Part shown: positions 51,101 through 59,685 of the stretch, in pieces | Layout: the number at the start of each line of letters is the position of its first letter | How positions within the stretch are numbered: the first letter of the stretch is position 1 | IMG/VR virus record: IMGVR_UViG_3300034198_011161 | Coordinates: 1 to 64,000 of that record | Length of the DNA stretch: 64,000 nucleotides | Reading direction: 5' to 3' (one strand) | DNA from: a virus | Position numbers and translations under genes: made by a program | Notes under the pieces: generated by a model | Told to the model about the DNA's origin: nothing | The model's database searches: none | What the model saw: only the letters and a program-made list of their open reading frames with translations

Positions 51101-54100
51101 AACTCGTACAATTGATCCACCTGCTTCAATGGTTATTTTTGTTCCTGAAGTGCGGCTGGCCAATATTTCAAAGTATGGATCAGTAATACTGTAGCCATAC
51201 ACTGCATATCCACCGTCAACTGCTTGAACAATGACACTGCTGTAAACTGTTCTTTCAAATGGTTGATTTTTGTACAACAATAAATTGTAACTCTCGTCGG
51301 GCAATAACAAACTGGAGTTTAAACTGTTAGGACTTGATTTCTCTGTGTAAATTTTGAGATATTGTTTGTCTGTAAAACTTCCTAGACGATAACACAAACG
51401 TACATCCAACTTGGCTAAATCTGCTGTCAAACGTGTGGTACTATCAAGACCCAACAACTGATTGTAATCAACAATCCAGTCAATATAACTGGCCTTGCTT
51501 ACACCATTGCCGTAGACTTCAACTCCGTTGGCGTCCAATCTATATCGATTGTTGTATAGATACTGATCTAGCTCAGTATCAAATTTGTATAGATCTCTAT
51601 CAACAAACAATGAGAAAAACTCTGCTGGTCGAGTCAGCGCCAACAATCTCATGACGGCAAATGGATAACTGGAACTCTTGAACCATGTGGCTTCTACAGG
51701 GCCGCCATCACCAAACGTCCATGACTTTTGGAACTGTGATGAGTCGTACAATCCAACCACTGTGTCAAACGGGCTCAACAATTGTCCTTCGTCGCCAGTT
51801 GGTATTACCTGACTCAAGCCTGGACGAGCATATTGAGGAAGAATATATTCTCCAGCTGGGTCGGCCACACGACCTAGCTCCAAATCATCCCATAGAACCA
51901 AGTTACCGCTGGTATATGGTGCTGCACCGTAGATGTCTTGCCACCAGGCGGGTTCTTCTGTAAATCCCAACATCTCCCACGGACGTGTGTCTGGATAATC
52001 AGTGTCAAAGAAGTACCTATAGATTCCACGCCATGCACCTGCTGGCAATGGTGCTTCTTCTCTAATGTCGGTGGTATCAGATAATTTGTTGCCTGATGCA
52101 ATGTAGTTCCATGTAAATTCGTTGGATGCATTATAATCTTGAGATTTATAATCTAGCTTGTTCCACCCAATCCAACTCAAAAAATCAGTTGATAAAATTT
52201 GATTTACTTCGGCTAACGTATAGTCCGTGGTTCTAAATTGTCCCGGAATAACTTCAACGGCCGGCAAAGGAATAGCCGACTTAATTTTTAAGTTGTTGTA
52301 GATTCTGGTTTCAAACTCCAACAACAAACTGTCTCGGAAATCATCAAATGCCACAGTCTTGCTGCCGTCGTGTCCTTGTATGACTAGCGTTGGTGTGACA
52401 TAGGTAGTGTCCAAGTATATCTGTGGTTTGAATGCTGGATACAATCCCAACTTGGTTGGAGTATTTGGAACAAAACTTCCGTAGGTAGTGGCATATTCTC
52501 TAATGACAATTACGTCCCCCACTGCCAATGGCGACGTAACAGTGAGTCTTGGACCATCGGTCGCTACGGTGTAGTCGTATCCAACTGTCAACAACACATT
52601 GTTGACATACACCAATACACTTTGATAGTTAGAGCTTGAGAAATCATAAGTGGTTGATAGATCAAACACCGGAGTAGATATTGGAGTGTACGTTGTTGTG
52701 GTTTGTGAGAACACCGAACTGGCCGGCAACATATCACTCCAGTAGAATGGATTGAATTGTGTACGACCAGTGGTGATGTCGCTGATCACTGCTGTCAGCA
52801 TGTCAGGTATGGTGTAATTGGTATAGTCATTGCGAACTGCGGTATCCAACAATTGAGCTTTGAACTTCTCGTATTCTCTGCTGTTGAAATTCAATGCGTT
52901 GAATATATTGTATTGTTCGCTGCGCATGAAATACCCGGCCAATGTCATTGGCGAGCTTTGTTGTAGAATATTTGTGCCATAGCGACTTATATCGCCCAAA
53001 TCGCGTGTGTTGTTTGCTCCGTTGATTGGGCCAACAATGTCTTTGAGATTTTGGCCAATGGTCTCATAATGAGATCTAACTGTACCCAACGTGAATGTTG
53101 GACTGTTTTTATTCAGTGGATTGTTCTCAAGATTCACAGGAACTTCATAAAATGCCACTTTACTGGTCTGATCACTGATGGCGTCAACTTCAATAACTTC
53201 ACCGACGGCAATATCCGCATTGATTGTCAGTGTAGTGGAATTACTTGTGACTGCATAACTGTAGTTGGTTGGGTCAATAAATTCTCCAGACACATATACT
53301 TGCAATGCTGGCAATGGAGAAGTATTGTTGACTGCTATGTCCATGGTCAATGGTTGACCATCATACACAAATCTAAATTGTTGTCTTGTTATACTTTTGG
53401 CAATTGCTGTTTGCCACCCAATTTCTTTTGCAAACACAGTTCTGTTGCTGTATTGTCTTACCAGTCCTTGACTGATATTTTCAGTAGAGCTTACGCTGTC
53501 TTTGGTATAGGTAAATGTGTCATTGTATAAATTATTTTCAAACACAATATCGCCAACATTGGCCAAACTAAGATAGCGCAAAGGAAATCCTAACACTGTG
53601 TCGTTGACTCCTGATACTTGTGCATAGGAAAATAATTTGTTGCCTACAAAATTGGTACTGGGATATTTTGCACGATTGCTAAAACTGACCCCGTCAAGGT
53701 CATAGACATCAAACAACGGTGCCTGATTTGTTTGAGTTTTTTCTTGTGCCGATAGCCACTCCACTCCATCAAAGTAAAAACTCAGTCCTTGTTGTTTGAT
53801 TCCGCTCAAACAAACCACGGTTTGATCAACCAGCACTGTGGCATCGCTAGCCGGAACTAAATTGATAATTGGTTGAGCAATCAACGGAGGCACAGAATCA
53901 GGAATGATAAATTCCACTACATAAATTTTGTTTCGTACCTGGGGATCTGAATCATTGGCAAAAATAATTCTGGAGCCGGTAATAAATGTATAGCCATCTG
54001 TGCTGTATCCTGTTGTGCCATTGATTGTACTGAGAGCATCGGTGGCTGCAAAGTCAATGATATCTACTGGCTGTTTGCCTTGGGTGCCAAAGTCAAACAA

Positions 54101-56209
54101 TCTTGTGCCGGCCCGATATTCCAACACTGGGCGTTTGGCACGAAAGTTATTGTCCAATGTTGCAACGGTGTTGTTGTATTCAGCAGTGGCATTAATCACA
54201 TCAATGTGGAACCAACGATTGCTGCGTGTCCATGCATTGAGATCTTGGCTGGCACGATTTATTGTGAGGTAATCCGGAATCAACGGCTGATTCAAACTGG
54301 CATCATAGTTACCTATGTCATATCCGGTACTGTCGTAAGGAACCGTGGCACTTTGTGTGTATGTTTCTGGAGTTACAAAATTAGCAACAGGCAACAATTT
54401 AATTGCCGTTCCCACGCCTTCAACATAATATTCCTGATTTTGATAACTGCTGGGATTTACTGATCCATTGAACTGTACTTTTAACCCATTTGTAAATACC
54501 ACACCATTGGGGCTAGTGTAGTTCTGCTTGTCAATAATATCCGTGATATCTAGTGTATCAACTTGATCTTGATTGATTAGCTTGATTCGACCAAAGATAC
54601 CAGGATCTGTGCCATCTTGATAGTACAGTGTATCAAGTACCGCAGTCAACAAAGGAATTTGTTGAAAATATCCTTCAGCATCTTTGTACCACTGAGTGCT
54701 GGAATATTGTGTTCCGTTGGTGATTGTGAATTTTTCCAGATTGGATACTGACAGTACATCAACTAACTTGATATATTGTGATCCGTCGTTGGTGGTTACA
54801 TATTGTATCTGCCAAACACTATAACGTTGGGCCGTTGGTACATCAGTTGTTTGATCAAACAGCGTGGTATCATATGATCCTGCACCGCTTTCAACGTTGC
54901 CAGCATTAGGCAAAGGATCAAATTGTGTAGTAACTTGCCAGCCGCCATCTTGTGCATCGGTAATTTCATTTAAGAAAACAATGGTTTTGCCATTCAGTGA
55001 GGTTGACCCGTCAATACCGCCGGTTCTTTTCAAAAATGGCTCCACGTATTGATTGTTGATTTCATTGAACTTGAGATCCGACACAATTAAATCAACAGTG
55101 CCGGGTGACTTGCCTGGTATACTACCAATGGTGTCTAGTGTATAATAAAAATTTTGTGCTGTGGACAATGGTACATTAAAAGAGACTGTACCTAGGTCTT
55201 CACCATTGTTGATAACGCCCAGTACATTTCTTGAACTGATGTTTGGAGTTGAAGGAATACGACCGTTGATACCAGGAACGGTTTGTATCCAAAATCCTGG
55301 GCCAGTGCCCGAGGTTCCATCAACAATGTTGATTTGACCCTGCATGTTTGGTTGTGTAGGATTTACATAATACAACGTGTTGGGTGCATCTTGTGGCACT
55401 ACAAAAGTTATAAGTCCTTCGCTGATGCCGTTGTTTGTGACGCCAGTGTTGTATTGATTGGTTGTGCCCAATGTTGGCTCAGTTTTGATATACATTGGCA
55501 AATCTCTATTGAGAATCATGTTGAACACATAGGTATTTCCACGAGTCAATGTCAGTATTGGGTTGTTTTGATAATCAATTACATAGGCACTGGTACCTTG
55601 ATTGGTCACACGAAAATTAACAGTTTCCTTGGCATTCTGTGCTACATTAAATGTGTAGTTGCCGCCGCGTACTAGAGTTAACACAGGATTCTCTCCGGCC
55701 ACTCCACTGAATGTATAAACACCATTGGCGCGAGTCACATCAAAATCATCAGTGGTTGCCACAGCTTCAGCAAATACGTCAACCGAATCAGGACCAGCTG
55801 GTAACCAATAGTATTGATTGAAGTTTACAAATTTGTCAAAATCAACAAATGGGTCCCAGGTATAATAGTCACTGGTGTATAATCTATCTGCATTATTGGT
55901 GATAGCACCTTGAACCGTTAGAGCATCTGTTATACCAGGATAGGTGACGGCATCTTCAACTGTTTGTCGATCTTCACTTAAAAAAACCACACCAGGTTCT
56001 AGCTGATAGTTGGCGCGAACTGCTGTTGGTTCTGCGATATAGTTTTCTTGAGAATTTATACCTGGGCCAACTTTACGTCCCACAAATCCCTGAATGCTTT
56101 TGAACTTAGGTTCTTGTACCAATTGATCAAGTGTGGCGCCAAGAAACTGTCGATTGGTAGAGGTTTGAAAAATCTCTGGTAAAAAATCTACGGTTCGAAC
56201 TCTTGCCAT
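42107..56209 (-). CDS. Giant tail structural protein, 4,700 aa, with beta-propeller and beta-sandwich repeats
   Basis: The N-terminus (VRTVDFLPEIFQTSTNRQFL, followed by GATLDQLVQEPKFKSIQGFV) is typical of very large structural proteins next to gp6 in T4-like marine phages. Residues 170-295 look like two cupredoxin-like modules (NPVLTLVRGGNYTFN, NPILTLTRGNTYVFN). Residues about 2310-3065 hold seven FG-GAP-like repeats, enough for one seven-bladed propeller. At least nine copies of a beta-sandwich with V-x-VNN-x5-G-x-DYTV...AVGD-x-I lie near 970, 1195, 2487, 2560, 2677, 4137, 4276, 4422 and 4625. It occupies the place of T4 gp7. The start is 1 nt after the gp6 stop. Baseplate or tail-surface location is likely; glycan or host-surface binding by the propeller is a guess. 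Confidence 0.7.
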   Translation of the reverse strand: MARVRTVDFLPEIFQTSTNRQFLGATLDQLVQEPKFKSIQGFVGRKVGPGINSQENYIAEPTAVRANYQLEPGVVFLSEDRQTVEDAVTYPGITDALTVQGAITNNADRLYTSDYYTWDPFVDFDKFVNFNQYYWLPAGPDSVDVFAEAVATTDDFDVTRANGVYTFSGVAGENPVLTLVRGGNYTFNVAQNAKETVNFRVTNQGTSAYVIDYQNNPILTLTRGNTYVFNMILNRDLPMYIKTEPTLGTTNQYNTGVTNNGISEGLITFVVPQDAPNTLYYVNPTQPNMQGQINIVDGTSGTGPGFWIQTVPGINGRIPSTPNISSRNVLGVINNGEDLGTVSFNVPLSTAQNFYYTLDTIGSIPGKSPGTVDLIVSDLKFNEINNQYVEPFLKRTGGIDGSTSLNGKTIVFLNEITDAQDGGWQVTTQFDPLPNAGNVESGAGSYDTTLFDQTTDVPTAQRYSVWQIQYVTTNDGSQYIKLVDVLSVSNLEKFTITNGTQYSSTQWYKDAEGYFQQIPLLTAVLDTLYYQDGTDPGIFGRIKLINQDQVDTLDITDIIDKQNYTSPNGVVFTNGLKVQFNGSVNPSSYQNQEYYVEGVGTAIKLLPVANFVTPETYTQSATVPYDSTGYDIGNYDASLNQPLIPDYLTINRASQDLNAWTRSNRWFHIDVINATAEYNNTVATLDNNFRAKRPVLEYRAGTRLFDFGTQGKQPVDIIDFAATDALSTINGTTGYSTDGYTFITGSRIIFANDSDPQVRNKIYVVEFIIPDSVPPLIAQPIINLVPASDATVLVDQTVVCLSGIKQQGLSFYFDGVEWLSAQEKTQTNQAPLFDVYDLDGVSFSNRAKYPSTNFVGNKLFSYAQVSGVNDTVLGFPLRYLSLANVGDIVFENNLYNDTFTYTKDSVSSTENISQGLVRQYSNRTVFAKEIGWQTAIAKSITRQQFRFVYDGQPLTMDIAVNNTSPLPALQVYVSGEFIDPTNYSYAVTSNSTTLTINADIAVGEVIEVDAISDQTSKVAFYEVPVNLENNPLNKNSPTFTLGTVRSHYETIGQNLKDIVGPINGANNTRDLGDISRYGTNILQQSSPMTLAGYFMRSEQYNIFNALNFNSREYEKFKAQLLDTAVRNDYTNYTIPDMLTAVISDITTGRTQFNPFYWSDMLPASSVFSQTTTTYTPISTPVFDLSTTYDFSSSNYQSVLVYVNNVLLTVGYDYTVATDGPRLTVTSPLAVGDVIVIREYATTYGSFVPNTPTKLGLYPAFKPQIYLDTTYVTPTLVIQGHDGSKTVAFDDFRDSLLLEFETRIYNNLKIKSAIPLPAVEVIPGQFRTTDYTLAEVNQILSTDFLSWIGWNKLDYKSQDYNASNEFTWNYIASGNKLSDTTDIREEAPLPAGAWRGIYRYFFDTDYPDTRPWEMLGFTEEPAWWQDIYGAAPYTSGNLVLWDDLELGRVADPAGEYILPQYARPGLSQVIPTGDEGQLLSPFDTVVGLYDSSQFQKSWTFGDGGPVEATWFKSSSYPFAVMRLLALTRPAEFFSLFVDRDLYKFDTELDQYLYNNRYRLDANGVEVYGNGVSKASYIDWIVDYNQLLGLDSTTRLTADLAKLDVRLCYRLGSFTDKQYLKIYTEKSSPNSLNSSLLLPDESYNLLLYKNQPFERTVYSSVIVQAVDGGYAVYGYSITDPYFEILASRTSGTKITIEAGGSIVRVPNEYTKDVVQVPYGYVFANQTVVADFLLSYGALLESQGLIFDSRENGRTLNWNQMAQEFLYWANQGWQTGSVINLNPTATSLTAFKEQAIVDSVIAQTPENLILDQNRTTLPVRDLVVDRFENVFKISSLSNQTISYIDLKYTSYESMVVLDNVSIFNDLIYDPATGARQGRVNVSAAVSADWTGQLDAQGFILNNRASVKNWEPNRKYAKGEIVLYKTNYWSAQTIVQPSVEFQYSNWVKSDYTKIQNGLLENIPNKANQLANSYNTVTANLESDQDLLSYGLIGFRPRQYMTALNLDDVSQVNVYQQFLKDKGTIRSVRLLGNANLQKEVAEYDIFENWAIQRSAYGANANRSFFELQLNEALLESDPALIQVIEPQQTSQADQTVLLDNIWRESYKLTSVNILPTTTTSVQDAALPTAGYVNIDDVDVTVFSLLGDLGISPAVLDTVGVGTTIWAAKSNSYDWNIYRCSGVPGRILNISSNLDTTSTVTFSQPHGLSVDSIIIIRYVNDQINNVYRVLAVPGATEIVIQLPVTVLTGLSNIALQGIAYNLQTMRVTQASDVIDLPYVDSLLPGARAWVDNNGSGLWEVIEKQAPFTAHFEMTPNALVANTRYGASIAQGINNIIALVGAPAYSSTGAVYPYLRDSDNQYAQSSLLLLGATATAGYGNAVDIGNQEWCVIGASESNSQTGYAGVVYRGATTNAFEQRQLLVAPFGDYNDVSEFGYSVTISRDERWMYIGAPAENKVYAFGRVDTEDQSVKYITDGISFLYNYSDSIVIDNNLQLNVILNNQLLTLGVDYTVSGTNIALDNTPLAGQILLIIRKTAQSYTGNGSTTNFNLENYLYTVDNNDYFSFSVTVNGALQRPYIDYTWASGSITFITAPINQAAIVANAKTYFSPVETITVAGLASDARFGQSVATTTDGRQIVIGCPNDTVDTISDAGSVYTVDRSVTRVIVSDSDITTYTLPSGFQAPVSVLLNNTFLTNADQFINGQFTVVGSNVVLESNVELNVGDILEFESNIFNSIQNFSADAPFQASNFGQTVDVCPNNCSVYIGAPQDGTVLPEAGSVDRRVNQARIYGVITSPSMSAYPTLVPGQTIRIQNTPVTVSTPDSWNINLAWNKDDLVINGATIYKALRAVPIGTNILDASYWLSASWTDVLANDIVSAAIPNITASSTNGLLTISVVNIEAADELNRLTVLPGTSGTAFANLGFDVYAYTQTITSPNPVPSAAFGSSVFIDSEADNLVVGAPGGNLYEPVTFDGGSTYFDDNSTLFSSTIIQSGVVYTFDYLPSSTDSVSNPGQFVFGQQVYDNSVSALDQWGTAVNYTTGRLLIGSPGSDLGDSTLSELNYGRVGVFNNIDRKRAWTVIHQQQPVVDVYLLNSVYMYNKLQSSQTQFFDFIDPLQGKILGAARQNINYISVADPAKYNVGTINNNGNFWAESHVGEIWWNIDRARFIDPNQDDIVYASRRWNQLFPGSSIDIYQWIESSVPPATYTGPGTPLDTTSYVVTSRLTPQGTFGTQYYFWVTGINTINTSAGKTLSTTGIARYIESPRSSGIPYIAAINASTVAIYNGLEFISAQDTILHVEYDREFTENNIHTEFELIAQDRPDSFLSDGLYRKLQDSFCGVNTTGARVPDATLSPPEQYGVQFRPRQSMFVDRFSALENYLVRANATLKNYPIVETRKFTLLNSQEPEPTVASGEWNMRLANIEQLGYQDLQEVPLGYKYLIVSDSTNNGLWTIYTVIAGSTLLGSPNVTQLSRVQTYDTRKYWYYIDWYQPGYNSGIIPVAEVLNYASLATVTVSVGASVKVTANAQGKFEIYLRTDIGWDRVGLQDGTIQFREELWNYAVGLFGFDVEVFDAQYFDSEPVTETRKIIQAINEELFIDELAIERNRLLILMFNFILSEQQAPEWLIKTSLIDVEHRIRELIPFQIYRQDNQEFVLDYLQEVKPYHVQVREFNLAYNGQDIYSGMMTDFDCPAYYNINLLIPQYISPILLPYTQSTAIGTGTPNANSDTAADAQIWTENPWSEWYNNYLLSVQDTTVVDGGAGYTVEPQVIVTGTAITPAEMTAIINTAGEVIGINIVNPGVGYSTDAVITFVGGNGVGARAVAVMGNELVRSIKTTIKYDRYQYTSTIVDWEANVNYDNGTQVRYNNEVWQADSGDSSGVQSATFDPENWLLVNPGTLSGVDRTQGYYTPGPNEIGLDLPLLIDGLDYPGVQVFGPLFSQNTGYDVGNFDINPFDNISFGPEGRPTYDPAILDAIYESPYLDPFLGTRATDVNVDGGAYIDTYSSHAPEELIPGSEFDTLDMRVYTRPGSDWAVNGHGFAEYSQGFIVEQLPQVYSFSNWFNFVPALVTVSLVNQTTGIDLIPGLNFTVNWGTQTLTVLSGCNVDDILIGTAYGVGGGNQLLQASYNGAEVGNSLTINVQYNQIQELVLFVNGVYLPIELNDSTENYSYVASANNTTTITFLDTYTTTDYIALYVIGPTTINGTTVNYSWSSPVTQYITGTTGVYTYNLTNSLEYTNPANMIVSVNGSRARTAGGAEYIGDGSTAYLIPTRLGFSQAIIADNEVLVYVNDIPQTLGVDFSVEPWDGITQREVLFATTPAIGDRILIAVTTNTQCRINSGQLVFDPTRGLVPNNGDIISVTTWNDTRQQNILTQVYVGPVTTGITVSEGYDDTDFDRATVSDTPGSFDYSAGATVTVNNIQLGREIIDPARLWVTININNTGGGRRLYYGQDFTISGEELVLSSGVIDSTTVLMITEFTDSVVPSAMAFRIFQDMRGVQAVYRITPETTTQLSQALSASDDIVYVVDAGALDQPELSNNIWGLLTVNGERIMYRERNTANNTVSSLLRGTAGTAIADHAVDAVVYNLGRGNLMPESFQNYIDSNSFMGNGVTTLFVATDVNVDSEDSTTIDEAVEVYVGGIRQTAGYTIIGSGPVQIEFDSAPINGYEVTILVRRGVTWYAPGAGTPSNGVALQDTDTQAARFLRGL

Positions 56210-56210
56210 A

Positions 56211-59200
56211 TTAAATTACTCCACTTCCTGGTGCTGTCCTAATGTTGGTGCTGGTCAAGGCTTCAATAACCTCAATGTTGTTGACATTGGCGGCATTTAC
56301 AAATATCTGACTTGGTGTTGACCTAATTTCATATAGGTCGCCAAAACTCTTTTGGGGGTTCAAAGGAACTAGGACCACACTACTAATTATGCCTCTCATT
56401 TCGGCATGGAGATAAGCTGCTAATTCTGAGAAGTAGAACGTGTCGCCAAAATCCCATTTGTCCAGTGTAAAGTAATTGTTTAAGTTTTGCACTATGAGAT
56501 TTTTGATTTCACTCACGCTGGCAGTGCTGTTTGCTGCTTTGATTACTTTGATTGTTGCTCGCAATTCTTCTGTGGCCTTTTCTCCAAACAAAGGTTTGAA
56601 CTCAACCGAATTTAAAATTACACTGTCAGAAATCATTTTGTAATCTTGTAGGCCACCATAGGTTGTTGTTAAACTATCAATGGTCGGAGGTGTTGGTTCT
56701 GGAACTGTTCCAGTAACGTCTCGAATATAATTCTGATAAGCAACATAGTACTCGTTGGTCACTACATAGAGATCAATGATGTTGGTTGTGCCAGGATCAA
56801 TACGACTGGTCAATGGACTGTTGTGTCTGTATTGAAAATACAGATCTTGTCGGCCAGTTCTAGCAATAAATTCATTGTTTACTACCAACGTTCTTACAAA
56901 AGTAGTTGTGTCAATAACCAGGGTATAGAATATTTCACTGGAGTACGCATAAAAGACTTGACCGTCAACATATTCTGTTTTGACCAATTCAATATCATCT
57001 AGTGTTGCATATTCAGAATTTACAATGCCTTGTTCGACCAAAAGATATCTTTCAAGATTGTCAAAGTCCACGGTTTTTTGTAAAAACACCCAAGGCGATG
57101 TAGAAGTAACAGTTGCAGTTGGTGCCACAATTTCATCAAAGAAATCTGGATTGTCAGGAATACCGTCGCTGTCAGCATCGCTAAACGATACCAACACTTG
57201 AAAGTCGTCTACAAATCCATCGCTTTGTACTGGCTGACCAACAATTTTAAGGCGTGTGTCACCAGACAGCGGTAATGCTGAATCTGGTCTTGAATTTGTT
57301 TTTAACACATTGACGAAGTCGCTGATCACAGTGCCTGTACGACTGTCGTAGATCAGTTGATCCCCGTAGTAGAAGAATCTAGTTTGTAACACACTACCAA
57401 AATAATAATCCAGGGCTCGAGAACTCACTGTGTATGTGCTACCATCAGTGACAAATTGCACAAACCAGCTAGCATCAAGATTTGTACCGGCTGTACTGCC
57501 TGCAAAAGTCTGACTCCATGATGCATTGATTGCCAAGTTAGTACTGGTAATCAAGTACCATGTTCCAGCAGTGCCTGTAATACTCCCAATACTGTCATAA
57601 CCTATACCAAAGTCACGATTCAATCGAATCTGTTCAGCCATACTCTGCTCAAATGTGGTTGGTAAATCTGTAACAAAAATTGGAATTACTTCTGTGGCCA
57701 CAGCACCTGTTGGTATGTAGTTGTTTAATGCCACTGGTCCAGACCCATCGGGTAAATTGCCTAGTCCGTTGTTGGTACCATCTAATACCACTGCAATTGG
57801 GCTTGCCCATAGAACCAACTTCTCGTCAGCTCGGGTAGGAGTGCCTGCTTTAAGTCTATTGTTGGAATCAAAATAATATCCGGCAGGTGGAACAAATTTG
57901 ACTAAACTTCCAATCACAATATACTTTTTGTTATCGCTGGTGTATGGACCAATTGGTACTGCGGCATCGGTAGCATTGGTAAAGTAACCTGTGGTTGAAT
58001 TGGCCAAACTGGTACTTAGATTCCATCCCACATTCAACGGTATCAATGAAGGACGAGGAAATTTAGAATAATAAAATTGTATGCTTTGACTTTGTGTCAG
58101 CAAGGGTTGAACCCGGTTGGTAATTACACTGGAAATTTCATTGTTGGTCAAGAAGCTAAACTGAAAACTAGGCAAGTTAAAAGATTCATACAGCGCACCG
58201 TCACTGCCAAACACATTTGTGCTGGCGTACTTGCCAGTGTTGTCAACCAATTCAAGGTAACGACTGGTGCCAATTGAGGCACGATTCAATGCTTTGGATT
58301 TTAAAATTGAATTGTAGGCTGTGAAGGGGAAGTTATTGTAATCTTCCCCGTTGACCATACGATTTTGTGTGTAATATCTGGCAGGAGCACGTTGTTTGAT
58401 TTCGTCAATGCTTTCTCGCGCCGTGGCGTTTGACACAGGTGTAGAAATTCCACAGGTAAATGTAATTGTTTCGAGTTGTCCTGTTCGACTTACATAGCTA
58501 ATTGGCAATACCACTGATTGCATTTCTTCTGGGTTGATAATGTATTCCAACCCGTTGGATGCACGCACATATGCACGAAACTGTCCCACTGGAATTTCAG
58601 AAAACACACCATCGCCAAAGTTCAATGTAATTTGATCGTTGGTGCGAGATGACACAGAAAAAAGTTTGCGTAAATTTGGAGCAGTCTGCTCAGCGGCCGC
58701 GCCGTATACACTTTCAACAAAATTCCACTCGCTGGCAATTGAGCCCACATTATCAAGTTGATACAACCAACGGTCATCGTTATTGACGCCTTCAATATTG
58801 ATGTTCACTGCTCGGTTACTCACACGGTCAGCCAAATTAAAATCTTGATTTTGCAACACCCCTTGCTTGAACAAAAAGAAGTAACCTGTGTTGGCCGAGT
58901 TAAATCCCAACTGATCGTTGCGGAACAGCATGTTGAATATGCCGTTGGGTCGTGGACTTGGTTCGTACACATAGTCTCGACCAATGGTGCTGGCATTTAC
59001 AGCTTCGAATGGCATGTTGATACCATCAATGGTAGAGTTATAAGGTATTACTGGTAGGAATCCAGGAACAAGATTGATACTGTACTCGTTGGTATCTACT
59101 CCTAAAATAGTAGTACGATTGCCAGGACGACCAATACGTTGACTATCAACCAAACTAGCATTGATAATTGCAGTGAACTGTTCTTGCCAATTAAAATTTG

Positions 59201-59642
59201 TAGGATCTGCCCAGTTTATGGTTACATTGGCCAAATCAATACCGTTGAAATCTGTGACATTTTCTGTGGTTTGTACACTGAATATTTTTAAGTATCCTGA
59301 TGAGCAAATATTGCGCTTTGGAGTATAGCTTACTAGATTGGCAAGACGTACTACCGAATCTCTACGTTCAGCTGTGTCAATGTAGTTTTCACGTGTGTTT
59401 AAATCTGTACGGAAGGCCAAACTTTGGCCCATAAAAGCCATAACGTCAAGCATGGCAATAAATTCTGATGATTCAATGTAGTCATTGAATGTTTCGGGGT
59501 AGTAAAGACGTAAGTAGTCTACAAAACTCTTGCGTAGAGTTTCAAAATCGTAGCTTTGGAAGTCTGCTTCACGATAGGTTTGATAGATTCTTTTCCAATC
59601 TTCAACGCCAAATATTGCTGTCTGTCTAGTAGTCTTTGCCAT
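56211..59642 (-). CDS. Baseplate wedge protein, gp6-like, 1,143 aa
   Basis: The N-terminal 120 residues (LRLYYPETFNDYIESSEFIA, MLDVMAFMGQSLAFRTDLNT, RENYIDTAERRDSVVRLANL) are diagnostic of the T4 gp6 / baseplate J-like wedge family that forms the inner ring of the baseplate. T4 gp6 has 660 residues; this one is nearly double, with extra beta-rich middle domains and a conserved C-terminal part (YFSELAAYLHAEMRGIISSV). It lies between gp25 and the giant protein. A CATAAATA box ends 7 nt before the ATG. Confidence 0.8.
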   Translation of the reverse strand: MAKTTRQTAIFGVEDWKRIYQTYREADFQSYDFETLRKSFVDYLRLYYPETFNDYIESSEFIAMLDVMAFMGQSLAFRTDLNTRENYIDTAERRDSVVRLANLVSYTPKRNICSSGYLKIFSVQTTENVTDFNGIDLANVTINWADPTNFNWQEQFTAIINASLVDSQRIGRPGNRTTILGVDTNEYSINLVPGFLPVIPYNSTIDGINMPFEAVNASTIGRDYVYEPSPRPNGIFNMLFRNDQLGFNSANTGYFFLFKQGVLQNQDFNLADRVSNRAVNINIEGVNNDDRWLYQLDNVGSIASEWNFVESVYGAAAEQTAPNLRKLFSVSSRTNDQITLNFGDGVFSEIPVGQFRAYVRASNGLEYIINPEEMQSVVLPISYVSRTGQLETITFTCGISTPVSNATARESIDEIKQRAPARYYTQNRMVNGEDYNNFPFTAYNSILKSKALNRASIGTSRYLELVDNTGKYASTNVFGSDGALYESFNLPSFQFSFLTNNEISSVITNRVQPLLTQSQSIQFYYSKFPRPSLIPLNVGWNLSTSLANSTTGYFTNATDAAVPIGPYTSDNKKYIVIGSLVKFVPPAGYYFDSNNRLKAGTPTRADEKLVLWASPIAVVLDGTNNGLGNLPDGSGPVALNNYIPTGAVATEVIPIFVTDLPTTFEQSMAEQIRLNRDFGIGYDSIGSITGTAGTWYLITSTNLAINASWSQTFAGSTAGTNLDASWFVQFVTDGSTYTVSSRALDYYFGSVLQTRFFYYGDQLIYDSRTGTVISDFVNVLKTNSRPDSALPLSGDTRLKIVGQPVQSDGFVDDFQVLVSFSDADSDGIPDNPDFFDEIVAPTATVTSTSPWVFLQKTVDFDNLERYLLVEQGIVNSEYATLDDIELVKTEYVDGQVFYAYSSEIFYTLVIDTTTFVRTLVVNNEFIARTGRQDLYFQYRHNSPLTSRIDPGTTNIIDLYVVTNEYYVAYQNYIRDVTGTVPEPTPPTIDSLTTTYGGLQDYKMISDSVILNSVEFKPLFGEKATEELRATIKVIKAANSTASVSEIKNLIVQNLNNYFTLDKWDFGDTFYFSELAAYLHAEMRGIISSVVLVPLNPQKSFGDLYEIRSTPSQIFVNAANVNNIEVIEALTSTNIRTAPGSGVI

Positions 59643-59649
59643 GGTCTTA

Positions 59650-59657
59650 TATTTATG
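59650..59657 (-). promoter_or_regulatory. Late-type promoter candidate before gp6
   Basis: CATAAATA (59657-59650) is in the 43-nt gap between gp25 and gp6. The gp6 ATG begins 7 nt downstream with no clear ribosome site, so the transcript would be almost leaderless. Confidence 0.4.
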
Positions 59658-59685
59658 GCAGTGAAAAACGGCTCAGTTTAAGATG

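Noticed and set aside
43000-56000. Many 60-160-residue plus-strand frames across the giant tail gene
   Set aside because: They lie antisense to a continuous, repeat-rich coding sequence and lack start signals; the opposite frame is clearly the gene.
42107-56209. Repeats in the giant gene as a CRISPR-like or tandem DNA array
   Set aside because: Similarity is at protein level with diverged DNA and irregular spacing; it reflects duplicated domains.
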